The notes under the pieces were generated by a model, which was not told the origin of the DNA, made no database searches, and saw nothing but the letters and a program-made list of their open reading frames with translations. A stretch of DNA of 64,000 nt. It comes from Marasmius tenuissimus. Taxonomy: Eukaryota > Basidiomycota > Agaricomycetes > Agaricales > Marasmiaceae. Within the stretch, counting starts at the first letter, position 1. Each line of letters opens with the position of its first letter. Where the stretch lies: positions 124,001 to 188,000 of the forward strand of contig JAQOTA010000017.1 of NCBI GenBank assembly GCA_029532415.1, in the 5' to 3' direction. Made by a program: the position numbers and the translations under genes. Below, piece by piece: positions 50,223-61,872 of the stretch.

Positions 50223-52600
50223 ATGGCTGCCTCCTCTTCCTCTACCTCCGTTGTTTCTCCATTCTCGGACCCAAATCCGTTTTCTTCTCCCGCTGCCACG
50301 CCCACGACTAACCGCAGCCGAAGTTCTACTTTCATCCAGAGAAACGAGTCTTCTCGATCCGTGACCGATACCAATGCATCCCGTCCAACTACCAGTAACA
50401 CTATCGACTCTGAATCCGAACCAGAGGGGTCTCAGTCATCTAACATGCAGCAACGACAGGAGCGCGTCTCACCCGTCGAGGTAGAGGCTGCGTTAGCATC
50501 TGCAACTTCGTTCGCCGTGTTGCCCAATCGTCGTGTAGGCACAGGATTGAATGGCTCTCCGAAGGAAAGAAATCATCAGAGATCATTCTTGACCCAATCG
50601 TCGTCCTTCCTCGGAGCGGTCCCAACCTCCCCTACGCAGCTACACAGCCCGTATTCCGTGCACTCAAGCACTAATTCCGAGCCGGGATCTGTTGCGAACA
50701 CAGCAGCTAACTCGCCCATGATCACTCAATCTGGCCTTCCAGTCCAAATTGATTCACGTCCAATCTCCCGAGCTGTTTCCACCTTCAACCTAGGCAGCAG
50801 CTCTGGATCAGCACCTGCTCTTCGCCAGCGTCCTCGGATGCGTTCTCACCTCCTTCCTTCCCTCATGCACAGATCTACCTCAGCAGCTGGAGCGACGAAC
50901 AATCCTTACATGTCCGACTCCCCCGCCGCAGGGAAAGATGGGGAGAAGGCAGGGACACATCTCGTTTCAAAGCCCTGGCTTCTGTCGCCCTCACCCCGAA
51001 TCAGAATCTCCTACTGGCTTGTGTACGCGTGCATCTTGGTGGGCTTCCTCGGAGGAGTCGCGCAATGCGTCGTCACCTACTTCAACGTCTCACGTAACCG
51101 ATTAGACAATGCTCCGATGTGTATCGTGTTGGACGAAGATTTCTCTAACGTAAGTCTAACTTTTTCTCTTCCATTACTTCTGTCGCGGTGCGACTCACGT
51201 CAAACATAACAGGCGGAAAAGGCTCTCGGTCCCTCTGGCTCATTCCGGCACGAAGTAGCCCTCGGAGGTTTTGGAAACGGTGAATTCGACATGACTACCA
51301 GCTCCAGCAAAAATTCGTGGGTAGACGAGGAGAAAGGGTGGCTTTACATCAAGCCAACCTTGACGGCAGATGAGGACCTCGGCGGCGATAAGGGCCCAGT
51401 AGGCTGGGACGGTGTCTTTGCCTGTCAGTCGTTTGCAACCTTTCCTCTTGCCACGATACTAATATATCTACCATCCAGCCAACGATCAGAAATTGTATGT
51501 CTACAACCTCACGGACTGCACGTTCAACGAAACCGCGAAAGATGGGGGCTTTATCGAGGATCCAAAGAACCCAGGTCAAAAGGTACTGCCCTTTTCATCT
51601 TCATCATATTCGCGTGGCCGCGAGCTGACGATTGGATAGATTTACGACATGCAAGGGTACTTGAGATCCTGCTCGGCTGTTTCAAATTCCACCTCCGGCG
51701 TTGTCTTACCGCCCGCGCAATCTGCTCGCCTTACAACCCGAAAAACTGCTTCCATCAAACACGGGCGTGTCGAAGTCAGGGCGAGGCTGCCGAGAGGGTG
51801 AGCTAGCTTCTTGATTGTTCTCTTCGACAGCTTAGGCTGACCAAATTACCCGATAGCGACTGGCTCTGGCCTGCTATCTGGATGTTGCCCAAGGACAGCG
51901 TTTACGGAGACTGGCCACGCTCAGGAGAGATAGACATCGTCGAGAGCAGAGGAAACAGTCTCAAATACACCGCAAGGGGAAGAAACTACGTACAGGGTAA
52001 GTCTCTCCAAAAGCTCTCATAATTCTCACAGCTTCAAATCCTCACCCTTTTCGATCAGGCGCGCTCAACTGGGGCCCAACTCCCGAACTCAACGCTGTCA
52101 GCAAATCCTACTCGTGGTGGAGCGACAAACGCAGAGGCTTCGACGAAGACTTCCACACCTACGTCCTCGAATGGTCGGAAAAATGGGTCCGAATCTACGT
52201 CGACACCCGGCTCCATACTCTCCTCGAGTTCAAATTCCCCACCAAACAGGGAGGGCTATTCCAGTTTGGAGATTTCCCGGAGAACTTCGTCAACAAGACT
52301 AACGGGCAACTTGGTCCGTTGTTGGACCCTTGGCAGGGGAGCAGCGCGGGTCCATTTGATCAGGAGTTTTATTTGATCCTGAATGTTGCCGTTGGTGGAA
52401 CTGGTGGATGGTTCCCAGAGGTACAGGGTGACAAACCGTGGTTGAATCAGGCTGGACAGGAGAAGGCCATGAGAGATTTCGCGCTGGCAAGGGACAGGTG
52501 GCTGCCGAGTTGGCTCGGGCTGACCGAGAAGAAGAACGACTGGGGCGACAAGAGCGATGCGATGATAGTCGACAGTGTGAGGATGTGGCAACACTGTTGA
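50223..52600 (+). CDS. SKN1/KRE6-type GH16 beta-glucan synthesis protein
   Basis: Type II membrane protein of the GH16 SKN1/KRE6 group, linked in yeast to beta-1,6-glucan formation in the secretory route. From the ATG at 50223 a Ser/Pro-rich cytosolic tail of about 260 residues precedes one membrane anchor (ISYWLVYACILVGFLGGVAQC). The lumenal domain follows, with the GH16 catalytic signature GEIDIVESRGN (near 51925-51960; both acids of E-x-D-x-x-E present), WPAIWMLPKDSVYGDWP before it, and LILNVAVGGTGGWFP near the end. It closes with VDSVRMWQHC. Introns lie at 51150-51212, 51424-51479 and several later places. The conserved catalytic acids suggest real hydrolase or transglycosylase activity on glucan. 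Confidence 0.93.
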
Positions 52601-52826
52601 GACGTAAAACTATTCGACTCGAGGACTTTGAGAAGCACACTTTCCTTTTAGGCTTGTATACATAAAACGAGGACTTTTCTTAACCTATCGTAGTCTTAAT
52701 TACTATTCTCATCTGTAAATACTACCTTATCTAGACGTGGTGAATGCTACTGTTCAATTGTACATCGTCAGAATGCAAAAGTACCGGACCGTCAGCGTGA
52801 GAGCTACCATCGCCGCATCGCGTGTA

Positions 52827-53005
52827 TGGTTGTTGACTGACAGCAGAAAGCGGTCAGCGTAGGAGGCAAATTTGACTTTGTAAAGGTCACTAAAATGATA
52901 TGTGGTACGTATAGCCAGGAAGCGTATGCACACGTTGAACACTCGTATATCTCCCTCTTTGGAGTAACCTCACGAACAGCATCAGAAGTGGTTAAGAGTA
53001 CTGTG
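52827..53005 (-). pseudogene. Degraded copy of PRP40 3' end
   Basis: This segment aligns by eye with 55972-56168, which covers the last codons and 3' flank of the PRP40 gene. Shared blocks include TGGTTGTTGACTGACAG, GGTACGTATAGC, AGCGTATGCACA and, in the coding end, CGAACAGCA.CAGAAGTGG. It has substitutions and lacks about 25 bp near the middle. The coding remnant has no intact frame. It marks an old duplication that now brackets a 3-kb interval containing the lectin gene. Confidence 0.7.
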
Positions 53006-53113
53006 GTCCACTATCGAGGATAGTCGGGAATGCGATGAGGCTGGAAGGCGAAGGCACGCCCAAACGAGACCGAGGGAGAACATGGGAAACTTCGGCGACT
53101 GACACAGCTGGGG

Positions 53114-53293
53114 CAAAAACTTATTTTGTTGCGGAATATGAAGCAGAAATATGACACCTTACTTTCCGGTGAGTATTTTTGCTGCCAAATATGCGGAATT
53201 CAATTCAATTTCGAATATCTTCAGCCTGAATATGTGTTGAACTGTGAGGCGTCATATTTTTCTGGCATATTTCGACGTGCAAAAATAATATTC
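53114..53293. repeat. Imperfect inverted repeat (foldback)
   Basis: Arms of roughly 48 bp, at 53114-53161 and 53244-53293, are imperfect reverse complements (for example GCAGAAATATGACACC against GGCGTCATATTTTTCTG). About 80 bp of AT-rich spacer separates them. It could be a MITE-like element or a transcription-end hairpin. No flanking target duplication was made out. Confidence 0.45.
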
Positions 53294-54475
53294 ACGCCCA
53301 GCTGTGTGACACGGAGGACATACATAGGAGGACATGATGGCCGTGATCCCGGTGTGACGAGGAAGATAATATTGGGGGCGTGAGAAATTTCATGTTGACA
53401 CAGACGACGAACACATCGCCAGGTGAGCTCGTGAGTTCTCGTCGTTCTCGCCGATCAGTCCAGTTCAATGACAGACATCAATGGGTTCTTGAAGGAACGA
53501 TACCGCGCTACCAAAGTGCTGCGATCGATATGGATGCCCCTCAGAAACCTTCGATCTCACCAGGGAGCCTACACTATCATGGTCGGATAGTAAACGCTCT
53601 CTCGGACGGCGAAGTAGATGGCAAGATTCTGTAAGCTTACTTCCCAGTCATATGCAATTCGCTAGACTCCGAGCTTGTGAGGGCGACCGTGACAGAACTT
53701 GGGCCTCCCAAATACCCATGCTTGGACAACATCATGATGCTGTTCCTCGTCACATTCGACGGATTTTATCGCATGGTCAGACTCGCGTCTGGGAATGATG
53801 AACGTGAACGTGTACAATCATCCGCCTCATCAACCCTCATCTCCTTGTTTAACGTTCAACTCTTGTTCTGGCCTCGGGTTTGTGGTTCTAACTTCTATGA
53901 GATAATGAAATGGTACGCCGGTGGCAGTTCGTCTGTCAAGTTGTAGCTCGGGACGTAAGCCAGGACCTTCTGACATCGATTCAAAGGTTCACTTTGTTCA
54001 CCCCTCTTATTCTGGACGCGGCCACTATTCACCATCAAGGTTTCCATAGCACACTGGTTCACAATACTTCACGTGTAGAGAACAAATGCCGCTCCGCCGA
54101 CCACCACACAATTCAAGATTAATCCTGAATGCGGGGCAATGAATACGGATCATATCAGCGCAGCTCATCGTAAGGACCCCAAATGACCATGCTTCTCCGG
54201 TGGATGACCTCCAGAGATTGAAAAGCTCCAGCTTCACATACGACATCCCCATTATTGGTTGAACTTCTACCGCCATCTCAGGGAACAACCCTTTGCCCGT
54301 GGTGATACAGAGTTTCGCGCCACCTATTTCTCTCTTCATCTTCATTGTGCGACATGTGGAGGCATAATGTGGATCGTTCATGTCGCGCTCATAAGGTGAG
54401 CTTCAATTCGTTGGATTGGCCGTGGATCGGAGGCCAGCTCGACCCCATCTTCACTCAATCCGGTCGGGATTGGCC

Positions 54476-54482
54476 TATAAAA
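54476..54482 (+). promoter_or_regulatory. TATA box of the lectin gene
   Basis: TATAAAA, about 78 bp before the lectin ATG at 54554, followed by a C/T-rich leader. Position and sequence fit a core promoter. Confidence 0.6.
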
Positions 54483-54553
54483 CCCAACTCATACGACCTA
54501 TTCGTACATCACAAGCAGCTTTTCTCGCCTGTTTAGCTACTCTTACTCATACA

Positions 54554-55165
54554 ATGCACCTCGCCGCTATCAGCCTTTACGCCTTCGTTGCAGTCTCCTC
54601 TGCTTTGCGCATTGAGAGCGCCAATCCAGCATGTGAGCACTCTCAGCTTACTGATCCATTCCTTCTCGCCAACTCATTTGCCGAGATCTACAGTTGGAGC
54701 CGTAGGAAGGCGCGGGTGTCTCACCGCGTTGACCCCCACCCTCAACGCGCCTGTTGTGATCTGGGACTGCAACTTGACTGTAGAGCAAAACTGGACTTAC
54801 GCTCCCGCTGGCGCTCCCAACTCTGTAGGTCAACCAATCAAGCTCTTCGGTACCAAGGTTCGTAGTCTACCCCTGCCCCAATTGCCTTTTCCCCAGCCTT
54901 GCTCATGAGTCACGTCGCCCAATTCAAGTGCCTGGATGTGAAAGACGGAGCGAATGCAGATGGTACAAAACTCCAGATGTATGACTGCTTCAACCAGGCT
55001 CCGAATCAGCAATGGGTCGTCAACACTGATACCACTTTCCAATGGGCGGGAACGAACAAATGTATCGACCTTACCAATGGTTCCATAACCAACGGGAACC
55101 AGCTTCAGATCTCGACCTGCGACAGGAACAACGCCAACCAGAGGTATTACAGCACTCCCGTTTGA
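54554..55165 (+). CDS. Secreted ricin B-type (beta-trefoil) lectin
   Basis: A secreted carbohydrate-binding protein of about 160 residues with only the B-type lectin fold and no enzymatic chain. The signal peptide is MHLAAISLYAFVAVSSALR. Intron 1 (about 54631-54687) joins NPA to FGAVGRRGCLTALTP; intron 2 (about 54856-54926) joins LFGTK to CLDVKDGANADG. Trefoil marks are VVIWDCN, the QxW-type VEQNWTY and NQQWVVN, and CIDLTNGSITNGNQLQ. The third repeat ends NANQRYYSTPV, without the usual Trp. An in-frame IWDYE-stop lies just downstream (about 55272-55289), so a longer splice form or a lost final exon is possible. Such lectins are common in mushrooms and bind galactose-type glycans. Confidence 0.88.
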
Positions 55166-56107
55166 GCGTGCAGGCATCAAGGATAGCGTATATACTGCTG
55201 AAGACAAGGTAATTACCATACCTAGTTACTGATACTTACACTGACGACCCACTGTTCTTCCTTGGCTTCAGATCTGGGACTACGAGTAAATGACTGTGAT
55301 GACCAATGGTAGTCTGTTTAGCGACTTGGCGACGGCGACTTGTGCTCTTATCGAGTGCAAACTCGAATCTTGGACAAAGTTTACATACACGACAAATGAT
55401 GATTTTTCTTTGATACGATCTTACTAAAACGGTACCCTGGGGTCGGAAACTATCTCCCTCCTTACGAATTACAGGTCGTCGAACCAAGAAGTTAGTATTC
55501 CTTTGCGATCCATGTGAGACCCAGATCGCTCTTCCCGGAAGTCCACTGAGGAAAACGCAAACTGGGGCTCATCGGAACCCGTCCATTGGAACTCCCATGC
55601 GTCCAGTGCCGAGCGAGGCTCGTAACATCGAGGTTTATAAACTCGTCGATATCCTCGTTCGATATTCCTTCACGACCGACATTTCGAACTTTTTGTGCAG
55701 GTGCATTCATTGACCCAGACCTACAGCAATAGTATACCGTAACGACTGACCATAGATCGGTACGCATATACTGTGCAATTGCCTTCCGCCATCCTTCCCC
55801 AACCCATTGTCAGATCTTAATAGCCCTTAGTCGTGTTTTCTAGGATTGACTGGTGTCCTTTGTATCCTTTATCCTGTCCCGACGTAGAATCAGGGTCAGA
55901 TTAACATTTGTCCTTCAAGGAATCTTTGCAATGGCGTTCATGAACTCGTCAAACGGTTTGCCAGTATTCCCTGGTTGTTGACTGACAGCGAAAAGGCTTG
56001 GTCTGTAGGTGGCAAATTCGACTTCATAAAGATAATTAGAATAGAGGTACGTATAGCGAAAGCGTATGCACAAGATGAATATTGTTCGCAAGACTTGTAA
56101 TCAATAC
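55166..56107. other. Intergenic, lectin to PRP40
   Basis: No firm gene. A minus-strand frame (55492-55767, with an ATG near 55707) codes for a protein-like stretch containing GISNEDIDEFINLDV, without a known domain; it may be an exon remnant. The right end (55972-56107) is the source copy of the segment found degraded at 52827. Confidence 0.4.
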
Positions 56108-59101
56108 TCATATCTCTCCCTCTTCTGGAGTATCCTCGCGAACAGCACCAGAAGTGGCCGAGGGTGCTTCACTCTCCAGTCGGGGACGCTTGAAGATGTT
56201 ACATGATTCAATAGTTTGGCCACATAATCAAAGGGGGAGAAAGTACCTTTTCAGCCCTAGCCTCAGAGCCCTTGTCCTCCAAGTCTCGTTTCTCCCTTGA
56301 GGGTTCTTCACGATAGGCAGACGAAACACTTCTGTCTCGATCGCTCTTCTTCTTTCCATCCTCCCAATCGCGGGTGTGATCTGAACGAGTGCGCTCCCTA
56401 TCACGGTCTCTCTCCCTGTCCCTTCTCCTATCATCCCTGTCATCACGACCATGCCTTGAAGACCTGTAGTCTCTGTCTCTATCGCGGTCGTAATCCGCGC
56501 GAGAGCCACGACGTGAGCGGTCGTAGTCGTCGTGCCTGTAGTGCCTCGAGTCCCGACCATCTTTATCGTGATCTTTTCCTCTGTCACGGTAAGACCGCTC
56601 CCTCTCCCTGTCTCTGTCTCGCTCTCTGTCTTTGTCCCTAGTCCTTTCCCTGTCCCTATCCCGTTCCCTGTCTCGAGTGTCTCGGTCTTCGCGTGTAGGT
56701 TCTTTGCGCTTGCGGCTTGCTGTCGATCCGCCATCTTCAGACCCCGCAGTCTCTCGCAATCGATCCTGTAACTTAGGTCAGCATGAGGTTTATAGACTAA
56801 TGAAACTCCTCGCAAATACCTTTTGCCTCTTGACAAACTTCGCAAATGCATTACGCCTGCTCTCCTCATCCTCAATTGCCTTGTATTCAGGCAAATGTTC
56901 AATGAGAGGAACGGCCTGATTTGAAGGACCGAAATTAAACAAGGCTATCAGGGGAATGCATTAAAGACTCACCGCTTCGTATGCCAAGGTCACGTCCAAG
57001 GGTTCTGGAAGTTTCCTCAGGGCGTATCGTAGGTCGTCCTGCAAGTGACGCAAACGTCTCTCGGCACGTCGTTTCTCGTCTGCCTGTTTCTTCTTGGCTG
57101 ATTCGAGCAGCTAAAAAAACGTAAGCACACATCATTAACACCAGAGTACCTGAATACCGACCGAGGCAAAAACCGCATGCAAATCTCTCTCCGATAATTG
57201 CTTGACCCCGTCATCTTCAAGGGCTTTCGCTACAGTCAGGAACTCGTCTTCCGCAGTCTCTGGAGTGACGGGATACCCCTTCGCGAGGGTGTCTTCGCTT
57301 TCTTTGGGCAGATTCCTTTCAATTGCATCCGTTACGACGGCAATCGTTGCGTCCAATCTTTGATCCAGTACGTCGACAACGTCCCAGAATAATTCGAGCT
57401 GATTGGACCCAGGATTGCCGAGCATATTGAGGTATCGTTCGTCGTCCTTGAACAAGGGGTAAACTTCCTTCCATTTTGTACGGGCCTTGATCTTCCCAGA
57501 TTCTACCAATCCCTGTAACAATTGCTACACCGACGATGAAATCCTTTTGTCTTTGCGAGATGGAAATAGGCAAGACTCACCTTGAACGCTTCACGCGCCT
57601 TGCGCTCCTTTCGCGTTTTCTCAACCTGCGCTCGTCGTGTCTGCTCCTCGAACTCACGCTCTCTCACTCGGCTGTAGTCCTCGAATGCGAGAAGGATATC
57701 AAGACGGGGCAATGTCTGCAGTTCTGGATCACTGATCCACTCCTCCGTGTCAGTGATGCGTTTGTATGCTGTAGCCCAGCGCGTAAGAACATCGACATCA
57801 AGCTCTTTGAAGAGATTCACAACTTTGGCAACACTCCTTGCACGAGCAGCCCGGCTTTCTTGCTATTATAGTTCCAGAAATCGTCAGTGTAGGAACGGAA
57901 GGAAAAGTGCAGAGAGCGAAACCAACCACTTCTCGTTGCTTCAACTCTGCAACGTATTCCTCGAAGATCAGCCTACGCTCGGCCTCAATTTTGGCCTGCT
58001 GCCATATCGGATGCTGGGAAAACAGTTTATCTGCAGTGCCGAATGTTGAATAATGAAAGACGTTCGGGTTGCCTTTGAGCATGTTTCGAAGCGCAGGGCG
58101 CAGTTTGGCAAGCCTGGCTTCTTTTTCTTCGGCTTCCTTGACCTTGAGATTGGTGGTGTACTAAAAACAGGATGAAGACTGAGTATATCGGACTAGAGAG
58201 ATGTCAATGGTCACGCACTTTCTCGAAAGCCGCCTTTTTTTCTGCCAAAGTGTTAAGAGCCTTGTAGAGAGGATCGGTAATGATAGCTCGCATTGTCTGA
58301 TCCCAAGTCCAGTTTGCATCCACCCCAGCCTTCCTTAACAGATGAGTAAATGCTTTCTCTCCCTCTTCGACAGTGGCAAATCCATTGTGAGGAATGAGTG
58401 GATCATCTGGAAGATTTGGACGGGCTGGAAGGACACTTGATGAAGAGAGTGGCAATGCCCCCGTGTGAGGTACTATGGCATTCTCCGCTATAGGTGTGTC
58501 CGAGGCAGGCCCTCCAGCTACACCCGTAGAGTCGGGAGCAGTGATGGCGGCAGGTTGAGCACTAAAAAGTTGTGAGGGTCCAGCAGGTTGACGGTCGTAA
58601 TTGAGCTCACGCTGACGGTGCTGGCGCAGCAGTACCCTCCTTCTCTACCTTCTCCAGTACTAGTAAAAGCTCATCGGGCATATCCCATTTTGATTCTTTA
58701 GTCTCAGTCTAGAAAAAAGTAAGCAAAGCATTTCTCGATATCCCATAAAATGGCACCCGTACGTTATAATAGTACTTGCGACCTCCCGAAAAGTATTCCT
58801 TCCACTTCGTTTGGTTTAGTGCTCGCTATAATTCGGAACACACATGAACGCGATGAACACATTCGTGAATTGACATCAACAGACCTCGAAAGGAGTTTTG
58901 AGATCTGTACGACCAAATTCATCAACACCTCGTATGATAAAAACAAGTCACCAAGTCCACGCACCGTCAGGTTTCTCCCAAACGCTCTCCTTTGTGACCG
59001 TGTTGAACCAGTAGGTTCGTCCTTCGGGGTTGCGATGTTCTGTCTAAAATGATCTAAGTATTAAATATGAGAAAGTCAGACGAAGGACTCACCCAATTCA
59101 T
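56108..59101 (-). CDS. PRP40: Pre-mRNA processing factor PRP40
   Basis: U1 snRNP-associated splicing factor that bridges the 5' splice site and the branch-point complex. The ATG at 59101 starts a 9-nt first coding exon (Met-Asn-Trp). The first WW domain follows ([20 protein letters not shown], near 58985-59070), then a second ([15 protein letters not shown], near 58670-58715). A Pro/Ala linker leads to several FF domains: [20 protein letters not shown] near 58310, [15 protein letters not shown] near 58070, [12 protein letters not shown] near 57730, and [20 protein letters not shown] near 57450. The C-terminus is a long Arg/Asp/Glu-rich tail (56250-56700) ending [15 protein letters not shown] order and tail are classic for this family. 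Confidence 0.93.
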
Positions 59102-59358
59102 GCTGGAACAACGCAGGCTAGTGGAGGTGACTTGGACTCTGACAAGCCAAAATGATGAAGGACGAGATGGCTGTGCCACTACGAATATCGAAAGAGGAAG
59201 TTAATTCTCACACTCATGTGCTCCGGCCGGCAAAAGACGGCAATATCCCGCCCCGATTAGAAAGCGGGGATCAGTGCGGGGTACAGTAAATACGTTCCCT
59301 TCTCCACGTCGACTCTCGACCTCTCTCAACTATATCTCTTTCGTGAAACAAATTCAAC
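59102..59358. promoter_or_regulatory. Divergent promoter, PRP40 / TMEM14
   Basis: 257 bp between divergent start codons. No TATA box. A C/T-rich stretch (59298-59340) lies before the TMEM14 start. Confidence 0.5.
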
Positions 59359-60009
59359 ATGGTATGTCTGCCAATGCTATTTCTTCGAACTCCTCGATGG
59401 CTGACTATCTGCGGCTCCGTAGTCTGCTTATCCCGCGTACTTGATGGGAGGTTTATGTGCAGTTGGAGGTTAGAAGCTCGTCCTTTCCAGGAATTAAGGT
59501 TCTCCCAGCAAGGAACGGAGACGACCCTGTCTGCGGACTTACTGAACGCTGACTTACATCGCTCAACTTCACGTTTCCTGCTGAGAAGAATCTCATCGAC
59601 CAAATCTGACTGTTTTCGCGACAGGCGTAACTGGTTTCCTTCGCACTCGCTCAATACCCTCATTGGTAGCAGGTGTTGGGTTCGTATATCCAATCTCATG
59701 CTCCAGCGAATGCGTTCTGATAACATGACTTGATCACTAGTGTCGGCGCACTGTACCTCTGGAGTGCAGATAGCATACGGAAGGGGACCGCGAACGGTGT
59801 GGAAGCTGCACTTGGTACGTTTACTTCTTCAATTCCAGAACGACCGGAATTTGACTCTTGCTTGGTGTTGCCTTGCAGGTGCTTCTGCTCTACTCTTCTT
59901 ATCTTCCATCCCTCGAGCTCGCAAAGGACCTGTGCCCGCTGCTCTCACCGCTACGTCAACAGCAGCGGCTCTTTACTACGGAAATCTCTATCTTAAGATG
60001 AACCCTTGA
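59359..60009 (+). CDS. TMEM14-family small membrane protein
   Basis: Exons 59359-59361, 59423-59468, 59625-59679, 59741-59814 and 59879-60009 give 102 aa in perfect frame. The coding part of exon 1 is the ATG alone. The protein starts MSAYPAYLMGGLCAVGG. It continues RSIPSLVAGVGVGALYLWSA and has a second pair of hydrophobic stretches (ASALLFLSSIPRARK and LTATSTAAALYYGNLYL). The Gly-rich helices and RSIPSLVAG are family marks of TMEM14/UPF0136, small four-helix proteins; the animal TMEM14C is in the mitochondrial inner membrane and supports porphyrin transport. The fungal role is an inference. Confidence 0.9.
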
Positions 60010-60522
60010 ACGTCCCATGTACCAACCTGCAAGCCTGCTATCTGGTTATTGCGTAAAACTGTTGTATGTCGAATTGATCTATGTTATTCGGACTCGTTAC
60101 CGCCGTATCCGGATGTGTCGTTCCACCCTGTTCTATCATGCAGATCGGGACTCGGCTGCCCTCGTCTTCCTCATATCCAGCGAGTTGTTCTTGCTCTTCG
60201 CCCACTTCTCATCACTTTTCATCGTCAGTGACGACAGAGACAGGTGTTGCCGTTCTGCTTCACTCCAAAATCCACCACGTGCCTCTTCTTCAATCATACC
60301 GGGCGGACAAGTCAGATGTCAAGACCCTTGAATTCGATGTAGATGTGTGAGGCCTTGAGGTTTGAACGTTTGAACTGGCCCGCTTCGAAGTTGACGAGGC
60401 TCTACTTACTTCCGCCAGGCCTTGTCAGGACCGGTCCGAGTTACAAATTATGTAAGTAAGATCCTTCCACCCTGCATGAGTTGGCATGAACCGAGCATTT
60501 TTCCAATTCACCACCACCACCC
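60010..60522. other. Intergenic, TMEM14 to PQ-loop gene
   Basis: 513 bp, 3' flank of one gene and 5' flank of the next. Frames at 60017-60350 are not convincing. Confidence 0.45.
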
Positions 60523-61547
60523 ATGGCCATAGTCAATCCAGTCGCGGAGAATGTGCTTGGAACACTCGGCAAGCAATACAAACCCCAACCTTCACCTCGT
60601 TATTGACTACGAACCTTTCAGGTGCAGTATGTTGGATGGTCCAACTCGTTCCGCAAATTTGGAAGAGCTTTCGAACCAAGAGCACCGAAGGGCTCTCAGA
60701 ATATCTCATGTTTGTCCTGGCTCCTTGCCTCTCTCATCAGTCCTCGCAGGCATCTAAATCATCTCCCTCTAGGCTGATCTGGGGCATCTCAGGATTTTTT
60801 CTGAGCACTTACGCCATAATTCAAAATTTCAATGTCCCATTGATCGTCCAACCCCATATATTCTCTGCACTCGCTCTCACTTCATGGGGCCAGGCGAGTA
60901 GTCTGTCGTCTTCCCTCTGGAACTAAAATCCTAGTGAAACATTCAGTGCCTTTACTACGGACGCAGTTTCAAGATCCGGACCGCCTTCCTTGCCGCCTCG
61001 GGAATCCTCATTGTCGGGGGTGGGTTCGAAGCCGGAATGGTCTTTGCAATTCGACCGTCGTACGACAAGGGCCTTTCCAGCGGAACCACCGCTGTTCGAT
61101 TCCTGGGAATCTTCTTCTCCGTCCTCCTCGCCATTGGCCTTCTCCCCGAGTACTACGAGATCTACAAACGCAAAGAAGTAATTGGTATATCGATTAGTTT
61201 CATGCTTATCGACGCAATGGGTGGTGCGTTCTACTCAGCAATCACCACATTCTCATCGCTCATCTTCATCTTAGGTGTGTTCTCTGATTTATCGTTGGCA
61301 TTCTCACCTGGGGACTTCGATATCATCGCGGCCGTTGGTTACACTCTGGTGTTTGTAAGTGTATGAATCACTCTGGACGTCACGTTCTCCGGAATACTGA
61401 CGCGTTCGCCAGGCCATGGATATGGTGGTAGTGGTGGCGGCCCTGATACTCAACCCGAGGGCTCGGCGAAAGCGACAGAGTTCAGTTGAAAACCCGGAAG
61501 CCCGCCCTACGAACGACATTCGTTTGGAGGGCGCGTCCAATACCTAA
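60523..61547 (+). CDS. PQ-loop repeat membrane protein
   Basis: A multi-pass membrane protein of the PQ-loop group (cystinosin/Ypq/SWEET-like fold), whose members move small solutes across organelle membranes. The ATG at 60523 gives MAIVNPVAENVLGTLG. A GC-AG intron (60569-60621) leads into the first PQ loop (AVCWMVQLVPQIWKSFRTKS, then TEGLSEYL). Further helices are IWGISGFFLSTYAIIQNF, TAFLAASGILIVGGGFEAG and LGIFFSVLLAIGLLPEYYEI. The second loop reads LLPEYYEIYKRKEVIGIS, with Pro-Glu in place of Pro-Gln. The C-terminal tail is basic, then polar. The length and seven-helix look fit the family. The substrate is unknown. Confidence 0.88.
60569..60621 (+). other. GC-AG intron in the PQ-loop gene
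   Basis: The donor reads G|GCAAGC and the acceptor TTTCAG. Splicing keeps the frame and joins VLGTLG to AVCWMVQ, as the PQ-loop family requires. No GT donor nearby would do the same. Confidence 0.7.
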
Positions 61548-61872
61548 GTAACACTCATCGGTGTATATAGACAATAAAAGAATCTCTTTCCGCTGTGTCC
61601 AAGAATAGAGCTCACGATCTAAGACAGTACATATACACGAATGTCAGTCTCTGTACCTCGCCTCCATTCCGGAGCTGCGATGCGCAAGTACCTCGTGGAC
61701 AAAGACTCAACCAAGACACACTGTGTTGGTTATGATACACGTCTCGTTCATTGATCAACAATATGTAAAGATAAGTATACAATACTTCTATCAATTTTGT
61801 ACAGGAGCCAATAAGTTACGAACAACTATTCGTCATGAATGGAAAGGAAAGTTGAGCGGGAAAAAGCAAAAT
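61548..61872. other. Intergenic between convergent genes
   Basis: 325 bp. An AATAAA-like AATAAAAG near 61572 could be the PQ-loop gene's poly(A) signal. No gene seen. Confidence 0.45.

Larger units (their letters stand above)
52601..54475. other. Gene-poor stretch with repeat remnants
   Basis: Nearly 1.9 kb without a supported gene. It contains a degraded copy of the PRP40 3' end (52827-53005) and a foldback repeat (53114-53293). Frames at 53380-53634, 53677-53946 (plus) and 54025-54381 (minus) are open for 80-118 codons, but I recognise nothing in them and do not call them. Confidence 0.5.

Noticed and set aside
54025..54381. 118-codon minus-strand frame upstream of the lectin
   Set aside because: No domain recognised, and it would overlap the lectin promoter region; could be a relic but not supportable.
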